The notes under the pieces: generated by a model
Seen by the model: only the letters and a program-made list of their open reading frames with translations
Databases searched by the model: none
What the model was told of the DNA's origin: nothing
Translations under genes and position numbers: made by a program
Assembly: GCA_023213395.1 (NCBI GenBank)
Contig: CM041465.1
Location: 42,663,741 to 42,727,740 of the forward strand
Source of the DNA: Cycas panzhihuaensis
Taxonomy: Eukaryota > Cycadophyta
Direction: 5' to 3'
Length of the DNA stretch: 64,000 bases
Part shown: positions 1 to 12,217 of the stretch, one piece after another
How positions within the stretch are numbered: the stretch's first letter is position 1
Layout of the letters: each line of letters begins with the position of its first letter

Positions 1-2310
1 TAGATGTTGAAAAAGCACTAATCTAGCCATTTTTAGGCTTCCTTCATTCATTAGTCACCGTCTGAGGTGTTGGCATAAACTAATTAAATGTGACCTTTTA
101 GGCCTAACATGGCATCAAATTTAAATATTTTTATTTAAGTATTTTTTCATTTAAAAAAGTTAACTCAACATTAAACTTAATTTTCACTTACAAAATATAA
201 CCAAAAGTAGTTATATAACTATTTATTTAAAATAAAATAAAGTTAAAATTATAACACAACTAATAAAATCAAAATCAAAGGTCATATATGAAAGATATAA
301 AATAAAACATGCAATTAAATATAAAATAATTAATACAACTTTTAAAAAGAGCTTTAAACCCCTTTTTATTTGGCCCACTATTCACATTAGATCTCCATGT
401 GATCACTAGGTATTAAATTATTGGGTTGTGATGGAACTCTAAAATTATAAAATTTGATTTAATTTTTGAAGAACATTATAAAAAATAAACCCCTAAGAAA
501 AGAATTCCATTCATTCTTCTTTATAGGTGGTCAATAATATAAGTTCGACAATAGTGTACATCTTTATAGTGAATGTTTAATGATGGCAATGAATCAATAT
601 GTGATTATAATTTTTTCTCTATGAAGCATCCATTTGGTATTTAAATCTTAGATATCAATTCCTCCATCTTATTTTCCTATATTTCATCCTCCTTTATTGT
701 GTGGGGATTAAGCACCCATCATGGGATTCTTCATCTTAAGCAAATAAGATTTGATCTGATGCAGGGACACTTTCAGTGTGTTAGCTTACTTCTAATGGCT
801 CTACCTCCTTTAAACTTAAAATCACTCACCAGATCCGAGCTCCCCCACACATTCTATGCATTAATCTACTTGTAGATCAAATTTGTTATTGTGTGAGGAT
901 CTCATAAACAATTACAACCCAATTCTATTTTTCATCTTCCTTTTTATTTACCTTTACTAGCAAACATTTCTCTCTAGTGGGCTCTAAAATGACATTTTCT
1001 CTAGGATACTTGTTATGCTATTAACTCAACACCTTAAAATAAAACAAATTAAACCCCTAGGCTAGAAAATCACACTCTTAAATGCACATTGTAGATTATA
1101 GATGCTAGTAAGACCCACAGTGACTTACCAAAACTATTATGGGCCCCAAATGAAATGCACATATGAAACCTTCTAGGCATGGATAATGGAGGTTTGGCCT
1201 ACAAAACCCATGGATAGTAGGGACCAAATGGAAAGTCAACAAAGAGAGATGATGAGAGATATATATGTCAATATTTTAGACAAATATGGATAGTAGAGTT
1301 TATTAGTTCAATTATTGGAATAACAAAAATTCCCACATTATTATTGTAAATAGCATTACGCACCAAAGGATATACATATATTACTTACCAAATCAAAGTA
1401 GATGATTTATAAATCAAATGTAATAATAAGATACATACCCTACAAAGTCAACTAGCAACATAAAATTAACATGAAAGTCCATGATAAATACAATTAGCAA
1501 CATAAAATTGACATGAAAATTCAAGATAAATGCAATGCATTATTTTTAACATAGAAGTTTAAAAAATAAAATACATAATAACAAGTATAATCAAATCAAT
1601 AGAATATTTATCAAACTAAAAAAAAATGAAGTATGTTTTTCATAAAATTTTCCCTTATTTTTAAAAGAAACAATTCATATTCCTAAGCTATTATGATTCC
1701 CAATCTTATAGATTCATTTTTCACAATAGTGGATTATATCCTTTTTAACTTTTTACTTCCTTCCAACTCTAAATTTATAATGTTAAATCTCTTACTTTCA
1801 ATATTCAATCCTTAATATTTGTTATTGAAAGAAAAACTTCTTGCTTGGCATATACATCCTCCACTCTATAATTAAAAAATTACTAAAAATTAAACTATAG
1901 CATATGCCCATTCAACAAAATCTCCTAGTTACGAGACTACTTGATACAAAGAAGGACTATCATATTTGAATGAGTATTCTTGCTAGGGATCAAGGCCCAA
2001 TCCCTTAGCTTTAGATGTGGTATGCTAGTAACACCACATCTTAAATAATGGAGGATGTAAAACAACAAGTGATAGACAAAAAGGAAGATTTTCTTTTCTA
2101 TTACTTTACAAAATATACATATATTTATACAATATTCTCACATATATGAGATCTCCATAAGTCAACTTTGGTGTGATATTTGTGGGTTATCACACATCTC
2201 AAACTTATCCACTTTCATACTTTTCATAAAGATAATAATATGATATTCAACTAATGTTTAATTATGATATAAACATGAAGAGCGAAATACTAATAAATGA
2301 AATTTTATGC
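1..2310. other. AT-rich flank with no recognised gene
   Basis: Both strands are very AT-rich and stop-dense. I see no ORF with a recognisable domain, no LTR pair and no RNA gene. The only structure I can support is a short tandem duplication near 1.45 kb. Recognisable G0 RNase H begins at about 2311, so the missing 5' half of G0 was either replaced by this DNA or has decayed past recognition. Confidence 0.5.
1453..1536. repeat. 42-bp tandem duplication
   Basis: Two adjacent copies of a 42-bp unit start with TAGCAACATAAAATT at 1453 and 1495. They differ by a few substitutions. No function is apparent. Confidence 0.75.
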
Positions 2311-3946
2311 TGGTAACCACACACCACATAAATTAAAAGACCACAAAATGAATTACCCAGCATATGAGTTGGAATTAATCATAGTTATACATGTATAAAA
2401 AGCATGGAAATGCTACTTATTAGGTAAGATGTTTTATGTAGCCATAATTGAAAGCAAGATAAATAAGATAGATGGTGTTTCTATTAGAGTATGACTTCGA
2501 CATAAAGTATATCAAGGGAAAAGATAATAAGGTTGTAGATGCACCCAGTCTTAAAACATATATCATTTCAATAGACGATAATCAACTAGATATTAGATAA
2601 ATATATATTGACATTGATCACCCAAATTTTATATTGATCTATGTTGATTCTACTTTTATCACTTGGTTAGATTTCATACTAAGCCATATCACTTTTACTA
2701 GTATTGCTGAACTAGACTTAGGAGTCATTATAAAATAAAAGCTAGTTGATGGTGAGTGGTACAAATAGGTGAAGAACTATCTTAATGATCGATAAGAAAA
2801 TGAATAGGTAAAAATGAGATAATTGTATAAATATATAGAGTACCAACTATTAGATGGAAAATTCCTCTAATTTTTGTATTGAATTTATATTATAGATAAT
2901 ATAGTGACAAGAAAGTAAGTCATACATAAAGCTCATGATGTTCTATATGTAAATCATTATGAATATCAAATGGTTTATATTACTATATGGAATATTGTTT
3001 TGGCAATGTATGAGTAAGGATATGATAGCATATGTATCTAATTACTTATAATATTATAAGATTAAAGTATAACAACAACATTTGAGTAGATTATAACAAC
3101 TATTCAAAATTTGAGACTAAAAGTGGAAGGCTATAAGGAAATTACAAGTTTGCCCAAGACTGTAAGGAAAAATGACTCTATTATGGTGGCGGTTGATAAA
3201 TTAACAAAATCGACACACTTTATTCTTATGAGGTTAACACATAAAGAAAATAACATTACAAAAACTTTTCTTAAGGATGTAGTATAACTATGTAGAGTCC
3301 CTGAGGTAATTATTTATAATGAAGACACTAAACTCATATCCAGGCTTTGGTATGAACTATTTCAAGTGTTGGGAACTAAATTAAAATTTAGCACAATCTA
3401 TCATCCTAAAACAAATGGATAAACTAAACAAGTTAACAAAATATTAAAAGATATATTGAGGATATATGTGATGGAACAATTGTATGAAAAGGATTTGCTT
3501 ATAGTAATAGCTATCTTGCATCCTTAAGCATGAACTTCTTTAAAGCATTGTATAATTAAAGGTGTAATATGCCATTGAGTTAAGAAATTTTGGAGAATAA
3601 TTGTATTATTGGACTAGAAATATTATAACAAATAGAAGGATTTATTTGTAACATAAGAAGACATGAAAGTTACTAAAGATAGAAAAGGTTTACCAACTTG
3701 AAAAGTACAACAAGGGAATTTAATATTGAGAATCATGTCTTTCAATGTTTAAAACCAAGGTGAAGCTCTTTAAAGTTGGGAAAATGTAAAAAACTAGCAG
3801 TAAAATATTATGGACCTTTTAATCTCCTAGAGAGGATAATATTAGTTACACACAAGCTAACATTGCCATCCAATTTGCATATGCAAGATGTATCTTATGT
3901 TTTATTATTAAATAAATATATAGATAATCCTAACTGCCTTATTAAT
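2311..3946 (+). pseudogene. G0: outer Ty3/gypsy pol remnant (RNase H to integrase C-terminus)
   Basis: This decayed gypsy polyprotein fragment is read across several frames. RNase H is seen near 2330-2410 (LKDHKMNYPAYELELI) and its C-terminus near 2487-2545 (DIKYIKGKDNKVVDA). The integrase core follows at about 3180-3530, with AVDKLTKSTHF, a changed second Asp block (IIYNEDTKL) and TIYHPKTNG. The integrase C-terminal domain near 3860-3910 reads LPSNLHMQDVSYVLLL. The fragment stops at the TAGTT duplication of G1 and its C-terminal end continues at 36506. Gag, protease and the RT fingers/palm are not seen upstream. In-frame stops are frequent, several at expected Gln positions. Confidence 0.8.
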
Positions 3947-3951
3947 TAGTT
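3947..3951. repeat. Left target-site duplication of G1
   Basis: TAGTT lies immediately before the G1 5' LTR and is identical to 36506-36510 immediately after the 3' LTR, as expected of a 5-bp integrase duplication. Confidence 0.88.
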
Positions 3952-4290
3952 TGTTACATTTCTTACAACTTCATTAGTAACCATAATAGTTAGCTATTAA
4001 TTAAACTTAATAACTAGCTTAGCATTTGAATATTTGGTGGGAGATGTCAAAAGGTATTTGGCAGGAGCTATGAAAAGGTGGAAACTCATTTGAATGGTTA
4101 CATACCACTTATATAAATTTTTCCCATTCTTGTAATTGATCATTATATGTTTTTAAATTCAATTAAATTTTCTCATTGAGAGATTTTAATAATAACTACT
4201 TTATACATTAAATACCTTCTTCATTATGCTTGTGTCAGATAATACTTAAAGTTATATATGAAGGCACTAATAGATGCTTGATCTACTATA
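3952..4290 (+). repeat. G1 5' LTR
   Basis: The LTR runs from TGTTAC to CTACTATA and aligns end to end with 36167-36505 at the same 339-bp length. The terminal CA has become TA. The PBS follows after two bases. Confidence 0.87.
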
Positions 4291-4292
4291 AG

Positions 4293-4307
4293 TGGTATAA
4301 GATTGGG
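4293..4307 (+). promoter_or_regulatory. G1 primer-binding site, initiator-Met tRNA type (degenerate)
   Basis: TGGTATAAGATTGGG lies two bases after the 5' LTR. The usual plant PBS pairing with initiator methionine tRNA starts TGGTATCAGAG, so several positions have mutated. Confidence 0.7.
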
Positions 4308-4869
4308 ACTTGGGATCTCACTTTGTTATAGGCTCAAAGAAGTGTGCTCTCCCTTTAAATAGTAAGATAATTATAACACTCTTATTTCATTATGTAATGC
4401 CTCTTTGTTTAGTTATGCCATCCTTTGTATTTCTTATCCTTTCATCCATAGTATTGTGTAGGTTTTTATCTCCATTAGTTATTATGTTGACTACACCCTC
4501 CATAGCCTTATCGTTGGTCTTCCATTCCCTTTGTACACTTTCCAATAGTATTTTTTTTATAGCTCATCTCAATTACAATCCAACTTCATTAAATTTCTAC
4601 CAATCAAAGCTTTATGCCATATATTCTATTTATACTCCTGCTAGTCAATACTCCCACACACATCTTTATCTCTTATGTCTTGCTCTTATCAAATGCCCTA
4701 GACACCAATCTCTAATCACATATGATAACCAATACAAGATCTTTAATTAAGGACTACTAATTTCTCTCATATAAGACGGTAAGGAACAAATATAAAATAA
4801 CCTTCAATTTTGGAGTTTTAATTAGGATTAGTTAAAGCTGTCATCATTGAGTATTAAAAGTGATCACGA
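4308..4869 (+). other. G1 5' leader
   Basis: This is the spacer between the PBS and the first gag-like ATG. It holds an open frame (4310-4750) rich in Leu, Ile and Phe that resembles no known domain. I treat that frame as chance in an AT-rich leader. Confidence 0.5.
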
Positions 4870-5880
4870 ATGGCTAACATAAAGGACACTAATAAGGACA
4901 TGCCTAATCACATCAATACCTTAAAACAATGGATAAAACAAATGAATAAAACTATCAATAAACTCATGGTCACATAAATTGAATCCAAGGGAAAATCACA
5001 GGACTCTCAACACAAGGCCAACAATAATAATAGTCAATCATCGATCTAGTATAAGAAATAACTTACTATTTTTAATTTTAGTATTCAAGGCATAATAAAC
5101 TTCAATGAATGGGTAACTAAATTAAATGTCATATTCAAAGACCTTAATGTCATTGGCCCAGGCAAAAAGATCTATTTTGCCATTAACCACATGGAAGGAC
5201 ACATATATATTTAGGCTAAAAAATGGTCTACCAACCAAGGATATATTCTCTTAGATGATTTTATTGATGTGGCTTGAAATCACATTAAATGGCCTAATTC
5301 CACATCCTACATGGTCCAACTATCTCACTACTTTCAAAAGGATTCTTTGTTCAAGGAGTTTATAGAGCATTTTGAGAAATTACTACTCAAGATTACTTTA
5401 ATCGATAAAGAAGCCTCTTAATTTTACCAGGAAAACCTCCAACTTGATATTAGCATTAAAGTTAATATATTTTAGCCTATGCCCATGGAGAAAGCTATAC
5501 TCTTATCTAAATAAGTTAAAATTAAATATCAATTATAAATTTCCTATTACATACCTCCTAAGCATCTCCCTAATTTCAATAGTTGCCCAATAGCAACTAG
5601 TTGACTATGGGGACATTAATAAGCCAATATCAAATAAAATTTATAGGAAATATAGTGACAAGTGGATTATAGGACACCTCAAAGTATACCCCAAAAGAAA
5701 CTCATTTTACATAGTTAAATCTCACATGGATAAAGAAGAACCAAGCATTCTAGATGACAAAAATTCCCCCCGAAGAGCAGCCATTAATCAAGTGTGGGCA
5801 ACCATCTATTTCCTTGGCAACTATTTTAGGAATATAGTAATCCAATATAATCAAGTTACAAGGGTTCCTATAAGAACAAA
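4870..5880 (+). pseudogene. G1 gag (capsid and zinc knuckle), decayed
   Basis: The gag-like frame starts at ATG 4870 (MANIKDTNKDMPNHI). A Retrotrans_gag-like stretch follows at about 5090-5420, with FNEWVTKLNVIF, later YFQKDSLFKEFIEHF and several TAG/TAA stops where the family has Trp or Gln. Near 5640-5690 a zinc-knuckle remnant reads YRKYSDKWIIGHLKVY; spacing and the conserved GH suggest three knuckle Cys have become Tyr, which fits G-to-A change. An open segment at 5726-5917 links it to the protease. A functional Gag would coat the RNA and form the particle; this copy cannot be translated through. Confidence 0.72.
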
Positions 5881-6270
5881 AAGTGGTGGTTCTTATCGAT
5901 TAAGGCAGCACACATAACTTTGTTGATATTAAGTTGGCCATTTGCTTTAGTATCCCTATTGATAAGACCAAAATATTTTAGATCATAATACTTGGTAAAA
6001 GATAAATTAATTATGATGGGGAACTTCCTAATTTAGAGTTGTAAATCAAATCCTTCTCCTGTTACACTAATTAATATACTTTTCCCATCAGAACATTAGA
6101 TTTCATTATGGGAGTCAACTGGCTTCAGAAGTTAGGGACCTATGCATTGAATCACGATCAAAATTTCATCTGTTTTCGCTAAGGAGGAAAGCTATATCAA
6201 TTCTTTAGAATCACAACATCTGACTCCAAAGTCATCTCAGTAGCAAAGATGGATAAGTTACTTAATAAAG
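5881..6270 (+). pseudogene. G1 aspartic protease remnant
   Basis: The active-site block reads VVVLID, a stop, then GSTHNFVDIK at about 5884-5935. This is the gypsy protease D-S/T-G-type motif with a stop in place of one residue. The downstream flap-to-C-terminal block reads FIMGVNWLQKLG near 6103-6140. The segment is cut at 6270 by the C1 5' LTR. The protease would normally process the Gag-Pol polyprotein. Confidence 0.78.
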
Positions 6271-6629
6271 TTTTAGCGTGGCAGTTAATTATTAAGCCAC
6301 TTAATTAATGTTAATGTGGTTTAATTATATGAAAGGGTGCAAACCAAAAGGTGTGATTTATCAAGAGGGTCGCAACCCTAATCGGGTAATATCTCTTGGA
6401 CAGTATAAATGCCTTGAGGCCTTGTATATTCACATCCAAGTTCATTGTGTTATAATCAAGCGATCCATCAAGGATCCTCTTTGTGGTGGGTTTTTTCCTG
6501 AAAGAGTTTCCCACGTAAATACCTGTGTACTATGCATCTGTTTTTTGTATTTTTTATTTGTTACTTGTTGTGTATGGTTAAAGATCCTGTGTATGGGAAC
6601 AATAGTGTATAATTTCATGTTCCTGAATA
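6271..6629 (+). repeat. C1 5' LTR
   Basis: It aligns throughout with 12218-12576 at the same 359-bp length. The expected TG start is TT here and the terminal CA is TA. A TATA box lies at 6404-6410. Confidence 0.9.
6404..6410 (+). promoter_or_regulatory. C1 LTR TATA box
   Basis: TATAAAT lies in the 5' LTR at the position of TATAAAA in the other copies (12351 and 51714). It probably defines the U3/R promoter of the element. The change in this copy may weaken it. Confidence 0.55.
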
Positions 6630-6641
6630 TGGTATCAGAGT
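6630..6641 (+). promoter_or_regulatory. C1 primer-binding site (initiator-Met tRNA)
   Basis: TGGTATCAGAGT begins at the first base after the 5' LTR and matches the standard plant copia PBS except at its last base. Confidence 0.85.
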
Positions 6642-8151
6642 GGTAGGGTCCTACACAGCTAAACCTTAATGGTGAGCGGGGCGGTGGGATCGTTGGTTGT
6701 CAAGTGACACTATCTGACCTAAGATGAGTCTTGAGGGTCCATCAACCCCAACATCATGCAGAAGCAGACACAGAAAAATCAATGGTTGTTGGAGCAGTGG
6801 AGATCACTGTTTGACATAGTGTAAGGGTTATTAGAGTCAGTATTCAAGCGTGAAGACCACGTTTATGGTTGGAGTTGGCTCGTTGGGGTCATTCGAAGCT
6901 GGTTGATGATCTGTTAAAGTGATTCAAGTGAACAAAACATGTACTGATGGTGATTCAGTGACATTAAGGACAACCATCTATCCATACAACTAAATCTAGG
7001 GTATTCCCACTCAAAGTACTATAAAACTCAAAAAAAAAAATCAAAGCTTCTTCTTGTGTTGCCTTTAGTTAAGTCTATATAAGGAAGAGATTCAAGTCTT
7101 TTTCAGGCAGTTTCAATCCTCTATACTAAGATTAAGAGAAGTACACAGTAGTATAAAGCTTGTTCACTGTCATTTTGAGTTGAAGTGCCTCCTTTTGTAG
7201 GTAAGTAACCCCACATCCACACTAAATACATCATGTTGAGCATGTGTCCTTGTGTTGGGAAATTGCTAAGTTGTTTATGAGTAGTGTGGAGACTTGTGTA
7301 TAGTTGTAAAGCACTATACAACTAGATAACACTCTGGTGAAGTGTTTATTACCTTGGTTGGGCAGTTATTTTTGGTCTTGGAGTCTCTTTCTCATGGTTC
7401 AGCGTAAATTTTAAGATGGTTGAGCATTTCTAGGGACCGTTGAAACAAGGTTGGGCTATTTACCAACCGTAAAGGTGTGTGCAGCCCTTATTCTTATGTG
7501 GCTAGTCCGCTAGAAGTTCGTTGGCTGCGTGGAGGAGTAACGACAGTTGCACGCCTCTTATCATGTCTTGCATCTCTTGAAGGATGTCGCTTGATGATAC
7601 TCACTAAGGTTTAATACTTAGTGGATATTCAAAATTGTTAATCTTTCATTTTTAGCACATGGGTTAAGTTCCAAAGGCACGAAACTTTTAAAAAGTCACA
7701 ACTTTAAAGAATATACCTTTTGGTATATTCTCTTTATAATTCAACTTTACAAAAAGGCCCTTAGACTATTGATGCTTGGAGATTTGTATAATGTGAAGAA
7801 CCTTCTTAGTATTTGGAGTGGCCTTGACCCGTTTTAAGCATGGATTAAGGCATTTTTTATGGATTGCTGACTTGGAGACTGTGCATCATCACTATGTAGA
7901 GCTGTCCTTTATTCTGGAGCACATATTTGCAGCCATTGTGAGTGTCAGTTATGACATTTAATGGCTATTTAAAGTCGTTTGTTAATGGATAAGGTGATAT
8001 AAATAGTCAGCGGCTCACTTAACGTGGGTATAATCTGTGTTGGGTCTTTTTGGAAGCGTGCTCGTGAGGCAGAGGAGGACGTAAGGGTGTATTTCCATCC
8101 TTAATACATTTGTTTGGTGTCGTGTGATTCATATTGTAGCCTATTGTTTAA
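6642..8151 (+). other. C1 5' leader
   Basis: This is a 1.5-kb untranslated leader between PBS and gag ATG. I see no conserved protein domain in it. Open frames here are short and carry no recognisable motif. Confidence 0.6.
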
Positions 8152-9008
8152 GATGGAGAAGTTTATGCCTAATGTTATCTTTAACGGTAACAATTTTAGC
8201 GAATGGAAGGCTAATATGGAGCTTATATTTATGGTGAACCAACTCTAGGGTATCACCAAGGCGAAGCTTGTTTCTATCCCACTTGACCATAAGGAGCATA
8301 TCAAACTTGAAGAAAAGCAATATATGGCCGTTGGATTACTGAAACTCTCACTGGCGCCAAACCAAAGGGCTCTAGTTCATAATCTGGATGACCGAGCCTA
8401 GATTTGGACGAAGTTGTGTGATACTTTTGAGAAGAAGAAGACGAATAGGCATCTTGCTCTGATGTTGGAACTACTCAATTCAAAAGTTGAAGATGAGAAT
8501 AATATCAGCTCCTACCTAAATAAAATATCTGACTTGAAGAACAAGCTAGAAGAGTTAAAGTGGAACTTGATCGATGATGTGTTCTTGTTTGTGATAATCA
8601 TGTTGAAGCTCCCAGCTGTGTTCACCATATTCTAAACCATTTACGGTAGAGATGAAGTGATAGAGGAAGAAACTTTTAATGGGTTAAAAAACCTAATTCT
8701 AGTAGAGGATGCTAAGATAAAACATCATGGATTGCTTGGAGGTTCTGGTTCAAGTCAGGCCTTAGCCATGAAAACTCAGAGGAAGGAGGCCCTTAAGGAG
8801 AAGAAAATCATACAAAGCTCTGGAGAAAGCTCTTAAGACAAGAAGAAGTTTAATGAAAAGTGTAATTACTGCAAGAAGGATGGGCACTATGAAAAGATCA
8901 ATTGGTTCAAGTGTCATGACAAGCGCAAAGGTAACCAAGATGATAAAGGAAAGAATGTTGTTGCTCATTTCGTCTGAGCATAGACCTTGTCAACTGAATC
9001 AAATCGAA
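8152..9008 (+). pseudogene. C1 gag (UBN2-type) with zinc knuckle
   Basis: ATG 8152 starts MEKFMPNVIFNGNNFSEW, the typical copia Gag N-terminus. The UBN2/gag core follows (WTKLCDTFEKKKTNRHL near 8402-8455, then SSYLNKISDLKNKLEEL near 8510-8560). The zinc knuckle near 8860-8910 reads CNYCKKDGHYEKIN; the last zinc-binding Cys is replaced by Asn. In-frame stops occur at about 8248, 8398 and 8632, all reading as former Gln or Trp codons. The protein would package element RNA; this copy is dead. Confidence 0.85.
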
Positions 9009-10620
9009 GAGACTATTAGGTACTAGATTCTAGAGCACAAGAGCACATCTCTTACCATAGGTAGAACGTTTATACGTTGAAAGCAAATCAAGGTGGTATT
9101 GAGATCATTCTTGGAGATGCTTATGTGTTGTTGGTAGATGGTATTGGTGAAGTTCTCATTGCAGGAGGCAAGTTTTCTAGGGTATATTATGTACCCAATA
9201 TGCAATTAAACCTTTTGTCTGCTCAGGAGATTTACAAACAAGGTATGAAAATGGAGCTCTATAATAATAAGTGCTTGATAAAGGACCCAAAACAGAACTT
9301 TCTTATCATAGTTACTAAAAAAGTCAGGGACAACTTCTGGGTGTTTGAGAAATTTCAATCTCAGAAGAAGTCCTATATGTTTGTTGCTAGTGCAGATGAC
9401 GAAATTAAACTATGGCATAATCGACTTGGGCACCTTAATTACAGGAGTATTGCACTACTAAAGAGGTTGAAGATGATGGAAAGAATGCCATCAGTTTCCT
9501 ACTCAAATGGTGTATACGAAGGGTGTATGTATGGCAAGCATCATCGCTATCCTGTTGCTAGGGATAATGCCTGGAGAGCCAAGGAGAAGTCAGAGCTTGT
9601 GCACTCAGATATTATGGGACCACTCCCAAACCCTTTAATATCAGAAGCCTGATATATACTTGTGTTTGTAGATGATTACACTAGAAAAGCCTGGGTTTAT
9701 TTTCTCAAGAACAAGTCAGATGTATTTGACCGCTTCCGTGATTGGAAAGTGATGGTTGAAAATGAAAGTGATACGAAAATAAAAACTTTACGAAGTGATA
9801 ATGGCAAGGAGTATGAAAATCATGCGTTCAATCAGTTCTGTTATAACCATGGTATAAAGCAGGAGTTTACAGTCCCGTATACCCCACAACATAATGGAGT
9901 TGTTGAAAGAAAGAATCGTACCATGATGGAGATGGTGAAGTGTATGGTGCACACTAAAAACCTACCATCGAAGTTTTGGGTAGAAGCTGTGGCGACTATT
10001 GTTTATATTTTGAACAGGGTACCTACTCAGACAGTTTGCAGCATGACCCCTGAAGAGAAATAGACCGGTCGGAAGCCTACTATTAACCATTTAAGAATGT
10101 TTGGTTGTATTACATACGCCCACATCCCAGACGATACCCGTAAGAAGTTGGATCAGAAAAGTCTAAAGTGCACATTCATGGGGTATTGCATGGAGAACAA
10201 AGCCTACAGACTATGGGATCCACAAGGGGAAAATATTACGGTTAGTTGGGATATTAAATTTTACGAGTCATCAACATATCATGCTAAAAAGACATCAGAG
10301 GAACCTTTTTACCCTCCCCTTCTCCCATTCCCATATTCTTCAAGCGAAGAGGACAATGAGCCAGTCACTGCAGCACCTAAGGAAGCAGGATCAAGTGGGA
10401 TGAGTAATAGTAAGGAGCTGCCAAGACAAGAAGAACCTCTAGCAATAGGTCCTTCTATACCTTTATGGGTAAGGAAAACTCTTGAAGATTCTCATGTGGT
10501 GATGTAAACCCTAACTGATGATATACGAACCAGAAGTCAGCATGTCAGTCGAACTCTATTAGTAGACACTAATGACTCCAGTGATCCTAATTCATTTACT
10601 GAAATGAAAGGAGATCCATG
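9009..10620 (+). pseudogene. C1 protease, GAG-pre-integrase and integrase
   Basis: The protease starts near 9020 (YxVLDSRAQEHIS, a changed D-S-G-A active site). The GAG-pre-integrase HHCC domain lies at about 9410-9545 with LWHNRLGHLNYRS and GVYEGCMYGKHH; the first Cys of the CxxC pair is Tyr. The integrase core is seen at 9600-10060: VHSDIMGP for the first Asp, LRSDNGKEYENH for the second, and PQHNGVVERKNRTMMEM with the Glu. The C-terminal block near 10097-10250 reads KLDQKSLKCTFMGY. Stops at about 9650 and 10061 break the frame. All three acidic DDE residues remain. Confidence 0.9.
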
Positions 10621-11640
10621 ATGGAGAGCTATAATGGAGGAAGAGTATGGTTCTCTGATGAAGAACGATATGTGGGATTTGGTTCCACTCCCTCTATCAA
10701 AGAACCTTGTAGGATGTAAGTGGGTCTATAAGACAAAGTTTCACTCTGATGGTGAGGTGGACAAGTACAAGGCTAGACTTGTTACACTGGGATTCAAGCA
10801 TAAAGAAGGAATTGACTATGAGGAGATATTTGCACCAATCTCCAGAATGACAATGGTCTGCTTACTCATTTCCTTAGCAGTTGTGTTAGATTGGGAGTTA
10901 CACCAGATGGACGTTAAGTATGCATTCCTTAACGGGGATTTAAAGGAGGAGATATACATATCGCATCCTCTATGATTCATTAAGAATGGCTAGGAGCATC
11001 TTGTTTGGGGTTAGAAAAAGTCAATCTATGGCCTGAAACAAGAACCCCGTGCTTGGTATGAGAAGATGGATGCCAAGTTGAAAGCTGAAGGTTTTGAAAT
11101 TTCAGCACTCAACCTGAACCTGTATGTGAAAAGAAGAGGGACTTTCATAGTTGCTTGCGTGGTCTATTTGGATGATCTAATCATTGGCGGTAATCATGGC
11201 AAGGTTATAGCCGAAGTCAAATCCAATTTGGGAGTTTCATTTGACATGACAGATCTTGGGAAACTTCACTATTTCTTGGGCATTTAGATCAGGCAGATGG
11301 AAGATAGAATCGTGTTGTTATAATCACATTATATAAAGAACTTATTAGAGAGATTTGGGATGTAGCACTACAAACCTGTTGCAACACCATGTGTAAAAGG
11401 TACAAGGTTACAGAAGGATATGGCCCAACCTTCTATAGATGGCACAAAATATCACCAGTTGGTAGGGAGTCTCATTTATTTAACTCATACCAGGCCAGAT
11501 ATCCCATATGCTATTGGATTGGTTTCCCGCTACATGTAGAATCCTCAGGAGCCTCATTTGGTGGCAACAAAGTGGATTCTGAAATATCTAAAGGGGATAA
11601 TCAATCTTGGTCTTGAATACCACAAAGGTGAGAAGATCAG
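10621..11640 (+). pseudogene. C1 reverse transcriptase (RVT_2)
   Basis: The RVT_2 domain begins WRAIMEEEYGSLMKNDMW. KWVYKTKFHSDGEVDKYKAR and DYEEIFAPISRMTMV follow. The first catalytic Asp lies in HQMDVKYAFLNG. The catalytic box is YLDDLIIGG near 11165-11195, a conservative YVDD to YLDD variant. The C-terminal block includes MTDLGKLHYFLGI and THTRPDIPYAIGLVSRYM. Stops occur near 10973, 11285 and 11320. The enzyme would copy the element RNA into cDNA. Confidence 0.9.
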
Positions 11641-12110
11641 GTTGCATGGCTATATAGATGCTAATTAGGGAGGAGATTCTGACAATCGAAAGTCCACTAC
11701 TAGATACCTATTTAGTATTGGCAATGGATTTGTTTCATGGCAGTCGAAGAAGCAGAAGACAATGGTGTTATCTTCTACAAAAATAGAATATCAAAGACCC
11801 AGTGTTGGTGCGAAAGAAGATGTATCGTTACAAGGTCTCTTGGAATTTCTTGGTGTTTCTAATGGACATCCAATTCTCTTTGTTAATAATCAAAGCACTA
11901 TTCATCTGTCAAAGAATCCAGAGTTCCATACACGTATAAAGCATATCGAGATTTAGCACCATTACATTCGTGACCAGATCAAGTTATGGAAACTACAAGT
12001 TGATTATTATCTGAGTAAATTACAACTTACAGACATGTTCACCAAGCCAATCACTGAAGATCAATTCATGAAGATGCGTATCGGATTCAGACTCACCGAT
12101 GTTATCCTTG
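11641..12110 (+). pseudogene. C1 RNase H and Pol C-terminus
   Basis: The copia RNase H block follows RT: DSDNRKSTTRYLFSIGNGFV, then VLSSTKIEYQ (normally SSTEAEY, so an active-site Glu is changed), FVNNQSTIHLSKNPEFHTR and the C-terminus LTDMFTKPITEDQF. A stop interrupts the segment near 11954. The Pol end lies close to a first PPT-like tract at 12110. Confidence 0.85.
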
Positions 12111-12217
12111 AGGGGGGATGTATCAACAAGGATAAAGAAGCTACATGATAGTCCCATCCTTCGTGATAACTCAACTACTACACGTTGCAAGTTCTCCACA
12201 TTCACATGAAGGGGGGA
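12110..12217 (+). promoter_or_regulatory. C1 polypurine tract region, two PPT-like copies
   Basis: Two similar purine tracts, each ending GGGGGGATGT, occur about 100 bp apart, one ending near 12120 and one directly before the 3' LTR (12209-12217). The second is in the correct PPT position for plus-strand priming. Confidence 0.65.

Noticed and set aside
4310-4750. 146-codon open frame after the G1 PBS
   Set aside because: It has hydrophobic low-complexity composition, lies in the untranslated leader, shows no domain, and gag starts later at 4870.
6308-6646. 112-codon open frame in the C1 LTR, with counterparts at 12252 and 51706
   Set aside because: It is LTR sequence, and the frame is not preserved among the copies.
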